Assembly (NCBI GenBank): GCA_021846285.1
Contig: JAJZCB010000008.1
Coordinates: forward strand, 1 to 64,000
Direction of reading: 5' to 3'
From: Bacillota bacterium
GTDB lineage: Bacteria > Bacillota > Bacilli > Alicyclobacillales > SLC66
Length of the DNA: 64,000 bases
In this document: in pieces, positions 1-9,015 of the stretch
Numbering within the stretch: the first letter of the stretch is position 1
Layout: each line of letters begins with the position of its first letter
The notes under the pieces: generated by a model
Database searches by the model: none
What the model saw: the letters and a program-made list of their open reading frames with translations, nothing else
Told to the model about the DNA's origin: nothing
Program-made: the position numbers and the translations under genes

Positions 1-554
1 GTCACCCCCGGCGCGTAAACGAGATCGTACACGCTTTCCACATCCTGAATATAGCTGGCGAGTCGTTCCAGCCCATAAGTGATCTCAACGGCCACTGGCC
101 TTACGTCAATGCCCCCAACTTGCTGAAAATAGGTGAATTGGGTAACCTCCATGCCGTCCACCCATACTTCCCAACCGAGCCCCCAGGCGCCGAGCGTCGG
201 CGCTTCCCAGTTGTCTTCAACGAAACGGATGTCGTGCTCTTCAGCGATGATGCCAAGTTCCTCAAGAGACGCGATATAAAGTTCCTGAACGTCATCGGGA
301 GACGGCTTTACAATCACCTGAAACTGGTGATGCTGATACAGTCGATTGGGATTGTCTCCATAACGCCCATCCGTTGGCCGCCGCGACGGTTCGACATAGG
401 CGACCCGCCAGTCATCGCCCGTGAGCACCCGCAAAAAAGTCATCGGATTCATGGTTCCGGCGCCCGTCTCCACGTCATACGGCTGCACCGCAATGCACCC
501 GTGACGGGTCCAAAACGAATGCAATTTCGCGATCATGGTCTGAAAATCAAGCAT
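1..554 (-). CDS. glyQ: Glycyl-tRNA synthetase alpha subunit (partial, C-terminus outside window)
   Basis: Catalytic alpha chain of the bacterial alpha2beta2 glycyl-tRNA synthetase, which charges tRNA-Gly with glycine in the cytoplasm. The visible 184 residues read [15 protein letters not shown] at the start, then the GlyQ signatures [15 protein letters not shown], the motif 2 region [17 protein letters not shown] and [14 protein letters not shown]. The frame runs off the left edge, so the C-terminus and the expected glyS are not visible. The ATG overlaps the 3' end of recO by 8 nt, so the two are translationally coupled. No T-box lies directly in front of it; expression appears to depend on the recO transcript. 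Confidence 0.97.
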   Translation of the reverse strand, partial: MLDFQTMIAKLHSFWTRHGCIAVQPYDVETGAGTMNPMTFLRVLTGDDWRVAYVEPSRRPTDGRYGDNPNRLYQHHQFQVIVKPSPDDVQELYIASLEELGIIAEEHDIRFVEDNWEAPTLGAWGLGWEVWVDGMEVTQFTYFQQVGGIDVRPVAVEITYGLERLASYIQDVESVYDLVYAPGV

Positions 555-1365
555 CCCCAAGCCTCTCCTTTTCCGCACATTCCTGGTTTCTCCCCAGAGG
601 CTGACCATACAGTTCCTTGAGCTGTTCGGCGACGCGCTGTGAACGCGACGAAACGCCTGCGTAATCCCTTAGACAAACCGTCAACAATGCGCTTATCTGT
701 TCTTCGGTTTCGGGGCGCAGACTGACGCGGCCGGTCTGCCCTATCCTTTGTCCAGTCATCTGCCTCATAACCCGCCATACTCCGGGAACAAGGGTTATGA
801 GTTTCAGTTCGGCGGAACGTAGTGCACAGTCCGCGCACACAAAACCGCCGCTCTCAAAGCTGAATCCCGTTGAACACTCCAGTTTCGCACCGCAATGCGC
901 ACAATCGGAGATCGCCAGAGCCACACCGAAACAGGGCAAGAGCGATAACTGCAGATGAGCCAGCACGAAACGCGGCGATAACGATTGGCGCATCCGGTCT
1001 AGTCCCGCGATCACATCGTCAAAGAGATCGACAGACGATACGAGCCCGCCGCTCCCCCCCACGTTAAGCAACAGTTCCATGACGGCCGACGAATAGACGA
1101 GTTTCTCCATATCCACACGCAATTCTGTATAATTGTCCAGCAGAGTTCCTTGGGTCACTGTCGCCAAAGAGTCTCCAGTCAGTCGCAACTGCAGAAGACT
1201 GCGTCCCAGTTCCTGAGTGGGCGCGTACAGTTGATTATGCTGCAGTTGGGCGCGGTGTGCAATCGCCCGAACAATGCCACGCTCCCTGGTCAGCAAGGTA
1301 ACAAGGCGATGCGCTTCACCGTATGGCCGCGCCTGCAACACGAGGGTCTGAAGGCTCTCTAACAT
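547..1365 (-). CDS. recO: DNA repair protein RecO
   Basis: RecO mediates loading of RecA onto SSB-coated single-stranded DNA in the RecFOR pathway. The 272-residue protein has the N-terminal OB fold ([21 protein letters not shown]) and, near residues 150-175, a four-cysteine zinc finger, [10 protein letters not shown] followed by CADC. I chose the ATG at 1365 because GCGGGG lies just upstream; an in-frame TTG 15 nt earlier is the only other candidate and has no better Shine-Dalgarno. It sits between yqzL and glyQ as in B. subtilis, but yqzB/ccpN, which separates recO and glyQ there, is absent. Confidence 0.96.
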   Translation of the reverse strand: MLESLQTLVLQARPYGEAHRLVTLLTRERGIVRAIAHRAQLQHNQLYAPTQELGRSLLQLRLTGDSLATVTQGTLLDNYTELRVDMEKLVYSSAVMELLLNVGGSGGLVSSVDLFDDVIAGLDRMRQSLSPRFVLAHLQLSLLPCFGVALAISDCAHCGAKLECSTGFSFESGGFVCADCALRSAELKLITLVPGVWRVMRQMTGQRIGQTGRVSLRPETEEQISALLTVCLRDYAGVSSRSQRVAEQLKELYGQPLGRNQECAEKERLGDA

Positions 1366-1507
1366 GAAAATACCCCGCAATCTGCGCCTGCGGCCACCCG
1401 CGGCCGTATCAAATGTTCCTGCCCGCCCTGCCTCTTCGCATGATCAGTATTTCGATCCAATTGGGTATGCATACGGCGCTTGCGGTTGGAGGACGAAAGT
1501 CTCCGGT

Positions 1508-1639
1508 CTAGCTTTGTGCTCTCTCATCCTGCGCCGCTGATGTCGTTTCACCTTGGGTCACTGCCTCGTGCTCTTTATACAGGAGATAGGCGTCAATTTC
1601 CCCTGTTCTGGAGAAATAGTTCCACAGGAAATCTCGCAT
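1508..1639 (-). CDS. yqzL: YqzL family small protein
   Basis: A 43-residue protein beginning MRDFLWNYFSRTGEIDAY and followed by LLYKEHE. This matches the YqzL family (N-terminal WxxFxxTGxIDAYLLYKE pattern), always found between era and recO in Bacillales, as here. The start is supported by AGAAAGGA 8 nt upstream. Function is unknown in the family. The gene is too short for many ORF callers. The C-terminal tail (TTSAAQDERAQS) is low complexity and probably unconserved. Confidence 0.85.
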   Translation of the reverse strand: MRDFLWNYFSRTGEIDAYLLYKEHEAVTQGETTSAAQDERAQS

Positions 1640-1781
1640 GGCGATCAATCCTTTCTGCACCGGCCAGGAAAACTCAGGGTTTCGCGCATGGACAATACGG
1701 ATGATCCGTCGCCATCGCGTCCCCCTATAGCATGACTAGAACACAAGGGTGGCTATGCAAAGAAGTAATTGGAACGACTTC

Positions 1782-2681
1782 CTATTCACTCTCGAAACCA
1801 AGTGTTCGCAACATGTGAGGCTGATTTCGCCAATCCTTCTTGACCTTGATCCAGAGTTCCAGAAAAGCCTTAGAGCCAAAGATACTCTCAATGTCACGAC
1901 GGGCCAAACTGCCTACGCGCCTAAGCATTTCTCCGCCCTTGCCGATCAAAATGGCCTTTTGCGAATCGCGTTCCGTATAAATGATCGCGTTCACATAAAG
2001 GACATTGCGATCCTCCCGGAACTCCAGTTGTTCGATGCCGACGGCGACGGAATGCGGAATTTCCTCGCGAGTCAGAAGCAGAACTTTTTCCCGGATCAGT
2101 TCACTGATGATAAATCGTTCCGGGTGATCCGTGACCACGTCTTCCGGATAAAAATACGGGCCGGCCGGCAACTGTTCATAGATCAGTTTCACCAGTGTCT
2201 CGACCTGTTCGCCAGTCGCCGCAGAGATTGGCACAATCGCCAGAAACGAATGCATGGCGCTGTATGTTTCTATCAGTTTGAGCAGTCTCTCTTTGGCAAG
2301 CAGGTCGATCTTATTGAGAACGAGAATCGCCGGCGCCTGCGCGGCCGCAATCTTGTCCAGTATGAACTGGTCACTCGCAGCGGAACCCTCGGCAGCGTCT
2401 GCGACGCAGACAACCAAATCAACATCGCGGATCGAATGTTCAGCAACGTCAACCATATATTCACCGAGCCTGTGCCGCGGTTTATGCAGCCCCGGCGTAT
2501 CCAGAAAGACAATCTGCCCCTCGTCGCGCGTCAAAACGCCGCGAATCCGGGTGCGGGTAGTCTGAGGCTTATCGGACATAATGGCAATTTTCTGCCCTAC
2601 CAGACGGTTGATCAGCGTTGATTTCCCTGCGTTGGGACGACCGATGAGCGCCACAAACCCCGACTTTTTCTCACTCTTCAT
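1782..2681 (-). CDS. era: GTPase Era
   Basis: Essential GTPase that binds the 3' end of 16S rRNA during 30S subunit maturation. The 299-residue product (usual length about 300) carries G1 GRPNAGKST, G2 QTTRTRI, G3 DTPG and G4 NKID, followed by a C-terminal KH RNA-binding domain with ILIGKGGEMLRRVG near residue 235. The ATG at 2681 overlaps the end of cdd by 11 nt and has GGAGAGG upstream. A longer in-frame extension into cdd exists but has no conserved residues. Coupled expression with cdd-dgkA-ybeY is likely. Confidence 0.97.
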   Translation of the reverse strand: MKSEKKSGFVALIGRPNAGKSTLINRLVGQKIAIMSDKPQTTRTRIRGVLTRDEGQIVFLDTPGLHKPRHRLGEYMVDVAEHSIRDVDLVVCVADAAEGSAASDQFILDKIAAAQAPAILVLNKIDLLAKERLLKLIETYSAMHSFLAIVPISAATGEQVETLVKLIYEQLPAGPYFYPEDVVTDHPERFIISELIREKVLLLTREEIPHSVAVGIEQLEFREDRNVLYVNAIIYTERDSQKAILIGKGGEMLRRVGSLARRDIESIFGSKAFLELWIKVKKDWRNQPHMLRTLGFESE

Positions 2682-3090
2682 GCGCGTCCATGTCCTCTCC
2701 GGAAAAGGCGTAAGGGAGCAATTCGCCGAGCGTGGCGCGCCGGATGTCACCGTGCAGGTTCGCCATGAGCACAGGGGCGGTCCCTGACCCAAACTCGGCG
2801 AGGACTTGCCTGCACGCGCCGCACGGGGATACGGGCTGAAGTGTATCAGCGATGACTGCAATCCCCTTCACAGTGTGATCGCCAGCCATAACCATGTGAA
2901 ACACTGCGGTTCGTTCTGCACAATTTGTTAATCCATAGGATGCGTTTTCGATATTGCATCCTGCATAGATGTTTCCCGTGTCCGTAAGAATCGCCGCCCC
3001 TACGGCAAAACCTGAGTAGGGAGCATAGGCCCGCTCCATGGCGGCGCGGGCATTGTCCAAAAGACGCTCTTCCATTTCACGAAGATCCAC
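2671..3090 (-). CDS. cdd: Cytidine deaminase
   Basis: Homotetrameric zinc enzyme that deaminates cytidine and deoxycytidine to uridine and deoxyuridine in pyrimidine salvage. The 139-residue protein has the zinc/catalytic motif CNIENASYGLTNCAERTA (catalytic Glu in CAE) and the second zinc motif PCGACRQVLAEF. GTG at 3090 overlaps the end of dgkA by 14 nt; an ATG five codons later is an alternative start. The order dgkA-cdd-era is conserved across Bacillales. Confidence 0.96.
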   Translation of the reverse strand: MDLREMEERLLDNARAAMERAYAPYSGFAVGAAILTDTGNIYAGCNIENASYGLTNCAERTAVFHMVMAGDHTVKGIAVIADTLQPVSPCGACRQVLAEFGSGTAPVLMANLHGDIRRATLGELLPYAFSGEDMDAHEE

Positions 3091-3574
3091 TCACCCGTTC
3101 ACCCTTCCTTGTCTGCCGCAATCGTACAGCATATCCCGACGTTGCGACAATCAGACATAACAGTCCGACCAAAAGCACCCCCAGAAACGGCGGACGCAGC
3201 AACGTGGCCAATGGACGCCAGCGAACGGGATCCAATTTGTCGTAAAAAATCATGTAGGCGACAGCCACCGCATTGGCGGCCGCCACGAACACTGCGGCAG
3301 CGGCTACATCCTTGGCGACCTTGGCATAAGGATGGAATTCCTTTGTGACAAGATCGACGACATGCTCGATCGCGGTGTTGACCAGTTCCAATGTAATGAC
3401 CAGTGAAATAGAGAACAGGGCAGTAATGGTTTCCAGAACATCCACCTGCGTCACAGTGCAGAGCAGCACTACGATAAACGCCGCAAGAAAGTGAATGCGC
3501 ATATTGCGCTGAGTGACAAGGGCGTAAGCCAAACCGTCAAGCGCATAGCGGAAACTTCCCAATATCTTTTTCAT
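3077..3574 (-). CDS. dgkA: Undecaprenol/diacylglycerol kinase family protein
   Basis: Small integral-membrane kinase. In Gram-positives this family phosphorylates undecaprenol to recycle the cell-wall lipid carrier. The family signature LVNTAIEHVVDLVT (Glu and Asp for metal/ATP) is at about residues 68-82, with flanking hydrophobic helices. At 165 residues it is longer than the usual 120-130. The extra C-terminal part contains another hydrophobic segment (FLGVLLVGLLCLIVATSGY) and a basic tail, so a fourth membrane helix is likely. It is coupled to ybeY upstream and overlaps cdd downstream. Confidence 0.93.
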   Translation of the reverse strand: MKKILGSFRYALDGLAYALVTQRNMRIHFLAAFIVVLLCTVTQVDVLETITALFSISLVITLELVNTAIEHVVDLVTKEFHPYAKVAKDVAAAAVFVAAANAVAVAYMIFYDKLDPVRWRPLATLLRPPFLGVLLVGLLCLIVATSGYAVRLRQTRKGERVSGSS

Positions 3575-4062
3575 CAGCGCAGGTAGCCCAGATCACTGAG
3601 CACCGTTTCCTGCCGAAGCATCATGTCATGTTCAGCCTCTGGCGTTTGATGATCATAGCCAAGCAAATGGTAGAATCCATGCGCGATCAGGAATGCGAAT
3701 TCTCTCTCTATACTATGCCCATACTCCGCCGCCTGAAATCGCAGCGTGGGCCAACTGATGACGATGTCACCGAGTATTTGCACCGGATCATCCTCGGCGC
3801 CCTGAGGTTCTCCCTCTGCCTCCAGCAGCGCAAACGACAGGACATCGGTAGAAGCGTCCAGCCCACGGTAGCGGCGATTGAGTTCCCGAATCGCCTCATC
3901 ATCCACGACCGTAATGGACACTTCAGCCGGAGTCAACTCTTCGCGCTCAAAAATCTCGGCGCACACATGCGATGCGATCTCCAGCATAACGTGTTCCGTC
4001 AACTCCGCGCCCTCGATTTCACTCGCCAATCTCACAGTCAGATCTTCGCTCTTCGGGGTCAC
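3574..4062 (-). CDS. ybeY: Endoribonuclease YbeY (16S rRNA maturation)
   Basis: Zinc metalloprotein needed for 16S rRNA 3'-end processing and ribosome quality control. The zinc motif HGFYHLLGYDH (three His) is at the C-terminus, with STDVLSFA in the middle. I place the start at GTG 4062 because GGAGG lies 7 nt upstream and the resulting 162 residues fit the family (about 155-165). An ATG at 4107, which overlaps the pgpH stop as ATGA, gives a 177-residue version but lacks a Shine-Dalgarno. The gene is part of the phoH-pgpH-ybeY-dgkA-cdd-era operon. Confidence 0.94.
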   Translation of the reverse strand: MTPKSEDLTVRLASEIEGAELTEHVMLEIASHVCAEIFEREELTPAEVSITVVDDEAIRELNRRYRGLDASTDVLSFALLEAEGEPQGAEDDPVQILGDIVISWPTLRFQAAEYGHSIEREFAFLIAHGFYHLLGYDHQTPEAEHDMMLRQETVLSDLGYLR

Positions 4063-4103
4063 GCACATTCCTCCAACAGGGTAATCCCTGTCCAATGGTG
4101 AAG

Positions 4104-6224
4104 TCATCGGGCCCGCGCTTCCAAGGCTTTCGCAGACTCTGGATACTCGATGCGCTCATGATAAATTCCCTGCAGCGTGCGCATGAACGCCGCAACCATT
4201 CGATCCAGATCCCGCAGCGTGATATCACACTGGTCGAGTTGCCCATCCTGAAGCCTGTCTTTGATGATCTTGCGAATCATGGCTTCGATGCGCTGTGGCG
4301 TAGGTTTCCCAATCGAACGGACAGACGCCTCAACCGCATCGCACATCATGACGATGGCAGCCTCCTTGGACTGCGGACGCGGGCCTGGATACCGATACTG
4401 ATCCATGTCAGGCGTCGAGTGTTTGTCTTCCTCCACTGCCTTATTGTAAAAATACCATAGAACGGTGGTTCCGTGATGTTCTGCGCAGATATCTCGAATC
4501 GGCTCCGGCAGTTTATATTCCTCCAGCATCTGCAACCCATCCGACACATGTGAAGTCACAATCAGGTAGGACAGATTGGGCGCTACTTTGTCATGTGGAT
4601 TCTCTCCCGCCACCTGGTTCTCCACAAAAAACAGGGGTCGCTTCATCTTCCCGACATCATGGTAGTAGGCGCCCACGCGGCAAAGGAGTGGATCGGCGCC
4701 AACTGTCTCAGCGGCCGACTCCGCCAGATTGCCGACGATGAGACTGTGGTGATACGTTCCCGGTGCCTCGAGAAGCAGGCGTCGCAACAGTGGATGGTTG
4801 GGGTTGGCCAGTTCCAGCAACCCCATGTGAGTGGTGACCCCGAACGCCGTCTCCAGAAAGGGCATTAACCCGATGGTCAACACGGCTGACAGGAGACCGC
4901 CCATCACGGCATAAACCTCATCATAACCCAGTTGATGCAGTCCCGCCGTCGTAGATGTAAGCAGGAAATGCATGATCGTCACACCGCAAACATTGAGTCC
5001 GGCGGCCAAAAATCCGGCGCGCATGAAAACGCTCCTGTGCTGGACGCGCGTCATTGCCATCGTCGCCCCAAGGGCGCTGAGCAGGGGCGTGAAGAAATGC
5101 TGAAACTCAAAACCAAACGCGGCGCAGGTCAAGAGAGCCAACAGAACAGACGAAAGCATCGCGAGCGATGTGCCGAAAAACATTGTGATCATCATACTTG
5201 CCATCGCCACCGGAATGACGTAGGATACGTCAGATGGCAGTCCTACCTGCACCGCCGCTTGCGCCAGGCGAATCCCCACAGCCAGCAACAAGATGATCAT
5301 CGCATACAGAATCAGGTAAACGTTATCGCGGGCCACACGAGCGCGGCGCAACTGTATAAAGGCCGCGGTAGCAAGGACCAGAATCGCCACGAAGAAGAAA
5401 TAGCCAGCATATATGCCGTAGTCAGGCTCGGTCTTTAACAGCTTGAGATCCTGCAACTGACTCATGATTGTTGGCGTGATCAACTGTCCCCTACGCACAA
5501 TCACATCGCCCCGATTAATCCATACGTCCGGTACGCTGCGCTGTGCCGCGGATCGCGCGCCCTGCGTCAACACCGCATTGTAGACCAGATTCGGTTGCAA
5601 CACGGACAGCACGATCTGTCCAATAACAAGGCGGGTGGGCGCATCGGCCGGCAAAGTGACGAGTTGCTGATCGACGATCAGAGAGGCGTGCCGCATGTCA
5701 CTGGTGGAGAAATCCGCCTGCAGCAACTGCTGCACGATGCGTACGACCGCGCTGTCCACGACCACCAGTTGGCTTGCTTTCTGAGTGAGAAGAGTATTCA
5801 ACACGGCATTGGCCAGCCGCTTCGGGGCTATCGCACGCAACTCTGTCAGACGTTCAGTGGGCGTCAGTCCACGGTTCGCGCGCACGCTGCTCACCGCGTT
5901 GAACAGCCTGTCCAGCGCGCCGAGCGCCTGCTGTTCCGTTGCGGGATTGATGTTGTACTGCGGAGGCACCAACGCGGCCGCAGCCAGTCGCGCAACTGCA
6001 GTGGCGTGCGTATCGACGGCGTCGATCGGAGCCCTGATGAGAGTCTGACTGACCTGACCCACAGCCAGATTATACCGCATGGGAAGCACGGTGCCGACAA
6101 GGATAAAGAACAGACCCATGGTCAGAACCGCGTAGACGCTCCAGCGAAAACGTGCGCTTGCTCGCAAGTTATAGCCTTTCGCCAGAGCGGCGAACGATGT
6201 CATGCGTTTCTTGCCGCTCTTCAT
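4104..6224 (-). CDS. pgpH: Cyclic-di-AMP phosphodiesterase PgpH (7TMR-HD family)
   Basis: Membrane HD-domain phosphodiesterase (B. subtilis YqfF) that hydrolyses c-di-AMP. The 706 residues run as follows: one N-terminal membrane helix (about 27-47), an extracytoplasmic 7TMR-HDED domain to about residue 270, seven membrane helices to about 480, then a cytosolic HD domain with YHHSLIVGNLAE and YYHDVGKMKRP as the metal-binding His/Asp motifs. The start ATG shares one base with the phoH stop codon. A c-di-AMP riboswitch occurs elsewhere in this window (46.8 kb), so the ligand is evidently used by this organism. Confidence 0.95.
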   Translation of the reverse strand: MKSGKKRMTSFAALAKGYNLRASARFRWSVYAVLTMGLFFILVGTVLPMRYNLAVGQVSQTLIRAPIDAVDTHATAVARLAAAALVPPQYNINPATEQQALGALDRLFNAVSSVRANRGLTPTERLTELRAIAPKRLANAVLNTLLTQKASQLVVVDSAVVRIVQQLLQADFSTSDMRHASLIVDQQLVTLPADAPTRLVIGQIVLSVLQPNLVYNAVLTQGARSAAQRSVPDVWINRGDVIVRRGQLITPTIMSQLQDLKLLKTEPDYGIYAGYFFFVAILVLATAAFIQLRRARVARDNVYLILYAMIILLLAVGIRLAQAAVQVGLPSDVSYVIPVAMASMMITMFFGTSLAMLSSVLLALLTCAAFGFEFQHFFTPLLSALGATMAMTRVQHRSVFMRAGFLAAGLNVCGVTIMHFLLTSTTAGLHQLGYDEVYAVMGGLLSAVLTIGLMPFLETAFGVTTHMGLLELANPNHPLLRRLLLEAPGTYHHSLIVGNLAESAAETVGADPLLCRVGAYYHDVGKMKRPLFFVENQVAGENPHDKVAPNLSYLIVTSHVSDGLQMLEEYKLPEPIRDICAEHHGTTVLWYFYNKAVEEDKHSTPDMDQYRYPGPRPQSKEAAIVMMCDAVEASVRSIGKPTPQRIEAMIRKIIKDRLQDGQLDQCDITLRDLDRMVAAFMRTLQGIYHERIEYPESAKALEARAR

Positions 6225-7207
6225 TAACGCTCGACCTCATCCTCTGCGTAGGCATGGATAATTTTCTGCACCAGTTGGTGTCTAATCACGTCAGCCTCCT
6301 CCAGAAACACGAAGGCAATCTCATCGATGCCTGTCAGGATTCGCATCGCCTCGCGCAATCCCGACCGTTTGCCGCGCGGTAAATCAATCTGGGTAATATC
6401 GCCTGTGATCACCATTTTGGAGCCGACGCCAAGGCGTGTCAAAAACATCTTCATCTGTTCCGGTGTAGTGTTTTGCGCCTCGTCCAGGATGACAAAAGCA
6501 TCCTCTAAAGTACGTCCCCGCATATAGGCCAGCGGAGCGACTTCGACCAGTCCGCGCTCCATGGAACGCGCCAACTGTTCCGGACCCATGACATCATGAA
6601 GAGCGTCGTACAACGGGCGCAGATAAGGATCGACCTTCTCCTGAAGATCGCCGGGTAAAAAACCGAGATTCTCCCCAGCCTCAACAGCGGGCCTCGTAAG
6701 CACAATGCGCTTGATATCGCCCTTTTTAAGAAACAGATACGCCAGAACAACCGCCAGATAGGTCTTTCCTGTGCCGGCTGGTCCAACGCCAAACACGATG
6801 TCGGATCTCCGGATGGCATCCACATACTTGCGCTGGCCGAGCGTCTTGACCTTAATCGCTTTGCCTTTAAAATTGACGGCCAGATCCTCCAGAAACAGAT
6901 CGAGCATCTGACTCAGATTCCCCTGTTTTTGCAATTCAATCGCATACCGAATATCACGTTCAGAAAGGAGGTGGCCCTTTCGCGTGAGTTGCGTCAAAAC
7001 GTCGATCAGCGTTTCCGCCTGCTCGATCTCCATGTCGTCACCCTGGAGGATTACCTCGTTACCGCGATTGATGACCCGACAACTGAACGAATCATCCAAT
7101 ATGCGTACAAAAACATCGCGCGGACCGAAGATCGCGCGTGCTTCGTCGTTGTCGCGCAATACGAGTTTGCGCGAAATCGCACTTCTTTCAGCCAATAGCG
7201 CTCCCAT
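6224..7207 (-). CDS. phoH: PhoH family ATPase
   Basis: Cytosolic P-loop ATPase/putative RNA helicase, often paired with YbeY. The 327-residue protein has an N-terminal KH-like region (about 25-80), Walker A GPAGTGKT at 142-149, Walker B FVILDEAQN near 230 and the downstream TGDITQIDLPRG sensor motif. GGAGGAG immediately precedes the ATG, an unusually short spacing, so a TTG a few codons downstream cannot be excluded. It overlaps pgpH by one base. Confidence 0.95.
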   Translation of the reverse strand: MGALLAERSAISRKLVLRDNDEARAIFGPRDVFVRILDDSFSCRVINRGNEVILQGDDMEIEQAETLIDVLTQLTRKGHLLSERDIRYAIELQKQGNLSQMLDLFLEDLAVNFKGKAIKVKTLGQRKYVDAIRRSDIVFGVGPAGTGKTYLAVVLAYLFLKKGDIKRIVLTRPAVEAGENLGFLPGDLQEKVDPYLRPLYDALHDVMGPEQLARSMERGLVEVAPLAYMRGRTLEDAFVILDEAQNTTPEQMKMFLTRLGVGSKMVITGDITQIDLPRGKRSGLREAMRILTGIDEIAFVFLEEADVIRHQLVQKIIHAYAEDEVER

Positions 7208-7246
7208 CTCCTCCGTACACCATGCGCAGAGCCTGATGCAACGCCC

Positions 7247-8428
7247 TTACTGTTTAGCCGGCTGCGACGCAATCGGTTGGGGAGTGCCAATATCTTGCAG
7301 CACCTCTGTCCAAACCGTCATATATAGATTACCATGCTCGACTTTGCGCTGCAAAACGTTTTGTCGCAGAACGTTGGCTTCACCGGATAGTCCGGCCAGA
7401 ACATCCTTGGCTGCGAAGTGCAACCCCCGGTCTATCAAGGATTTCAACGTCCATACGGTTTTATGCGGTTGCGCTTCATATACCTTCTCGACGCGCCAGA
7501 CCAACGGGAGCCTGACGTCACCCATGGTCACCGGCGTGTCGTGGCTCTGGATCTCTGTGTACTTGTATGGAGGGTGGGAAAATCCCCACACCTGTATTGG
7601 AAGTCCGCCAATGATGAGGTAGTCATGCTGCACGTAGGCGCCCGTAAGCGTATCCACCACAGTTTGCAGGGGTAATGTGAGGTCCGTTCTGTACCACACG
7701 ATCGCCCTGACCTGACCGTCGGCGTGTACAGTTTTACCGTCTTCCAGAATGCCAGAGATCAGAACGGTTCCCTGCGGCACGAACTGACCGGGTTTCACGA
7801 GCGCCTGTCCATGATCCGCCAGGACATTGGCGACCACACCCGGATCTGCGGCCACTATATTTTGTGGTTCTGTGTGCACTGGCGGCGCCAGCGGAGTTCG
7901 AGGGATCACCCGCACGTACACGGATGTGCCGGAAATGCGCACGCCTATCCAGGAGATGTCGGGCAATGCGTCAAGTAAAGCCATCTGCACAGAATCCTGG
8001 TCCAGCACTTTGTACAGAAGGCCCCCCGGATAGATATGCAGTTTCTCCAGCGCCGTCGCGATGGCTTCCGGTTGATCGGTGCCCGCAATTTGCACATGCC
8101 AGATGAAGCTTGACAGCACATAGAGAGCAGCCACAAAGAAGGCAGCGCCTGCAAGAAACACCTTGCGCCTGCCCGCGCGCCACAATACAAAGGGCAAGCC
8201 AAATTTGTCGAGAAATCGCAGCTTCGCCGATATTTCTCGGGTAACCGCGATCAGTGCCCACACATGGCGCAAGTTCAATGTCAGGTCATACCTGTGATCC
8301 TCCAGAGAATGGACATCGTAGAGCGGCACTTCCTGAGCGATCAGGGCGCTCAGCACCTTTTTGTTGGGATCTCCGATGATCCGTGCGCGAACTGATCCGC
8401 TCAAGAATTCTGATATCCGAACAGCCAC
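7247..8428 (-). CDS. yqfD: Sporulation protein YqfD
   Basis: Member of the YqfD family, made under mother-cell sporulation control in B. subtilis; molecular role uncertain. The 393-residue protein has an N-terminal cytosolic domain, one membrane helix near residues 90-112 (FLAGAAFFVAALYVLSSFIW) and a large extracytoplasmic C-terminal domain starting VQIAGTDQPEAIATAL, a POTRA/FtsQ-like arrangement. The start is GTG with GGGGGG about 8 nt upstream. It pairs with yqfC, but a structured repeat has entered the gap between the two genes. Confidence 0.92.
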   Translation of the reverse strand: MAVRISEFLSGSVRARIIGDPNKKVLSALIAQEVPLYDVHSLEDHRYDLTLNLRHVWALIAVTREISAKLRFLDKFGLPFVLWRAGRRKVFLAGAAFFVAALYVLSSFIWHVQIAGTDQPEAIATALEKLHIYPGGLLYKVLDQDSVQMALLDALPDISWIGVRISGTSVYVRVIPRTPLAPPVHTEPQNIVAADPGVVANVLADHGQALVKPGQFVPQGTVLISGILEDGKTVHADGQVRAIVWYRTDLTLPLQTVVDTLTGAYVQHDYLIIGGLPIQVWGFSHPPYKYTEIQSHDTPVTMGDVRLPLVWRVEKVYEAQPHKTVWTLKSLIDRGLHFAAKDVLAGLSGEANVLRQNVLQRKVEHGNLYMTVWTEVLQDIGTPQPIASQPAKQ

Positions 8429-8465
8429 AGGCAGCCCCCCTATCTGTCTCCAAAAAAAGTGTCAT

Positions 8466-8569
8466 TGCCAGCCGGATTCCTATGCTGTGCCCCTGCTCAG
8501 ACACGGCTGCGCCGAACTCGCGACGGGCACAGCATAGGAATCCTGACGAGCGGGTTTTTCATTCCACTC
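8466..8569 (-). repeat. Structured intergenic repeat, copy A
   Basis: Read on the minus strand: a small hairpin GAGTGG/CCGCTC with loop AATGAAAAAC; then a perfect 19-bp basal stem (8474-8492 against 8525-8543, arm GGATTCCTATGCTGTGCCC on the plus strand); then an internal loop with GCGAGTT and TGTCTGAG flanking an apical CGGC-GCA-GCCG hairpin; then GGCTGGCA. It lies between yqfC and yqfD. Related copies are at 13279, 36328 and 48636. On the minus strand it is followed a few bases later by a run of seven T, so this copy could also act as a terminator or attenuator. Confidence 0.85.
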
Positions 8570-8610
8570 ATACTTGCCGCTCATGCTTGCCCGTGATGCT
8601 TGGACATTCA

Positions 8611-8895
8611 TCACGCGGGTCTAAAATCGACGCCAAAGATGATCCCTTCGATCACGATCTGCTCCGAAACGATCACCTTGAGAACCAGTTCCTCACCACG
8701 AATCGCCACTTCGCCCTTGGCCAGGGCGATTCGAACGGACGTTCCTTCGAACGTCAAAATGCTCCTGTAGTTGTCAATGACGATCTGCAGGTTCCCAATC
8801 ATCGTTATACGAGGCACGTGTTCGAGGGTGTCCTTGGGAACCTCCAGCAGTTCGGCAGCCATGCGCTCGGTCCTCTCTCGCCACTGACGTTTCAT
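8611..8895 (-). CDS. yqfC: Sporulation protein YqfC
   Basis: Small sporulation protein of the YabP/YqfC family, 94 residues (B. subtilis YqfC is about 93). Recognisable from LLEVPKDTLEHVPRITMIG, ENYR-like DNYRSILTFE and IVSEQIVIEGIIFGVDF. GGAGG is 7 nt upstream of the ATG at 8895; upstream in-frame codons lack conservation. It is normally co-transcribed with yqfD under sigma-E in B. subtilis; I could not assign a sporulation promoter here with confidence. Confidence 0.92.
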   Translation of the reverse strand: MKRQWRERTERMAAELLEVPKDTLEHVPRITMIGNLQIVIDNYRSILTFEGTSVRIALAKGEVAIRGEELVLKVIVSEQIVIEGIIFGVDFRPA

Positions 8896-8961
8896 GGACA
8901 TCCCTCCTCGACTGACGTTTATGCGCTGTCCGCTCAAGTTATTACGCACTGCAGGCATAGG

Positions 8962-8996
8962 AAAACGACTGCCGAATGATCCTCGGCAGTCGTTTT
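8962..8996 (-). terminator. Intrinsic terminator after yqeY (likely bidirectional)
   Basis: A perfect 14-bp stem, AAAACGACTGCCGA (8962-8975) against 8983-8996, with a 7-nt loop and four T at either end. It separates yqeY from the downstream yqfC/yqfD sporulation unit. Confidence 0.9.
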
Positions 8997-9015
8997 CGCT
9001 CGAAACTCTTGAAAG

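Noticed and set aside
1366-1480. A 36-codon frame (starting MHTQLDRNTD) overlapping the recO start
   Set aside because: No Shine-Dalgarno at a suitable distance, and it overlaps recO out of frame; not supported.
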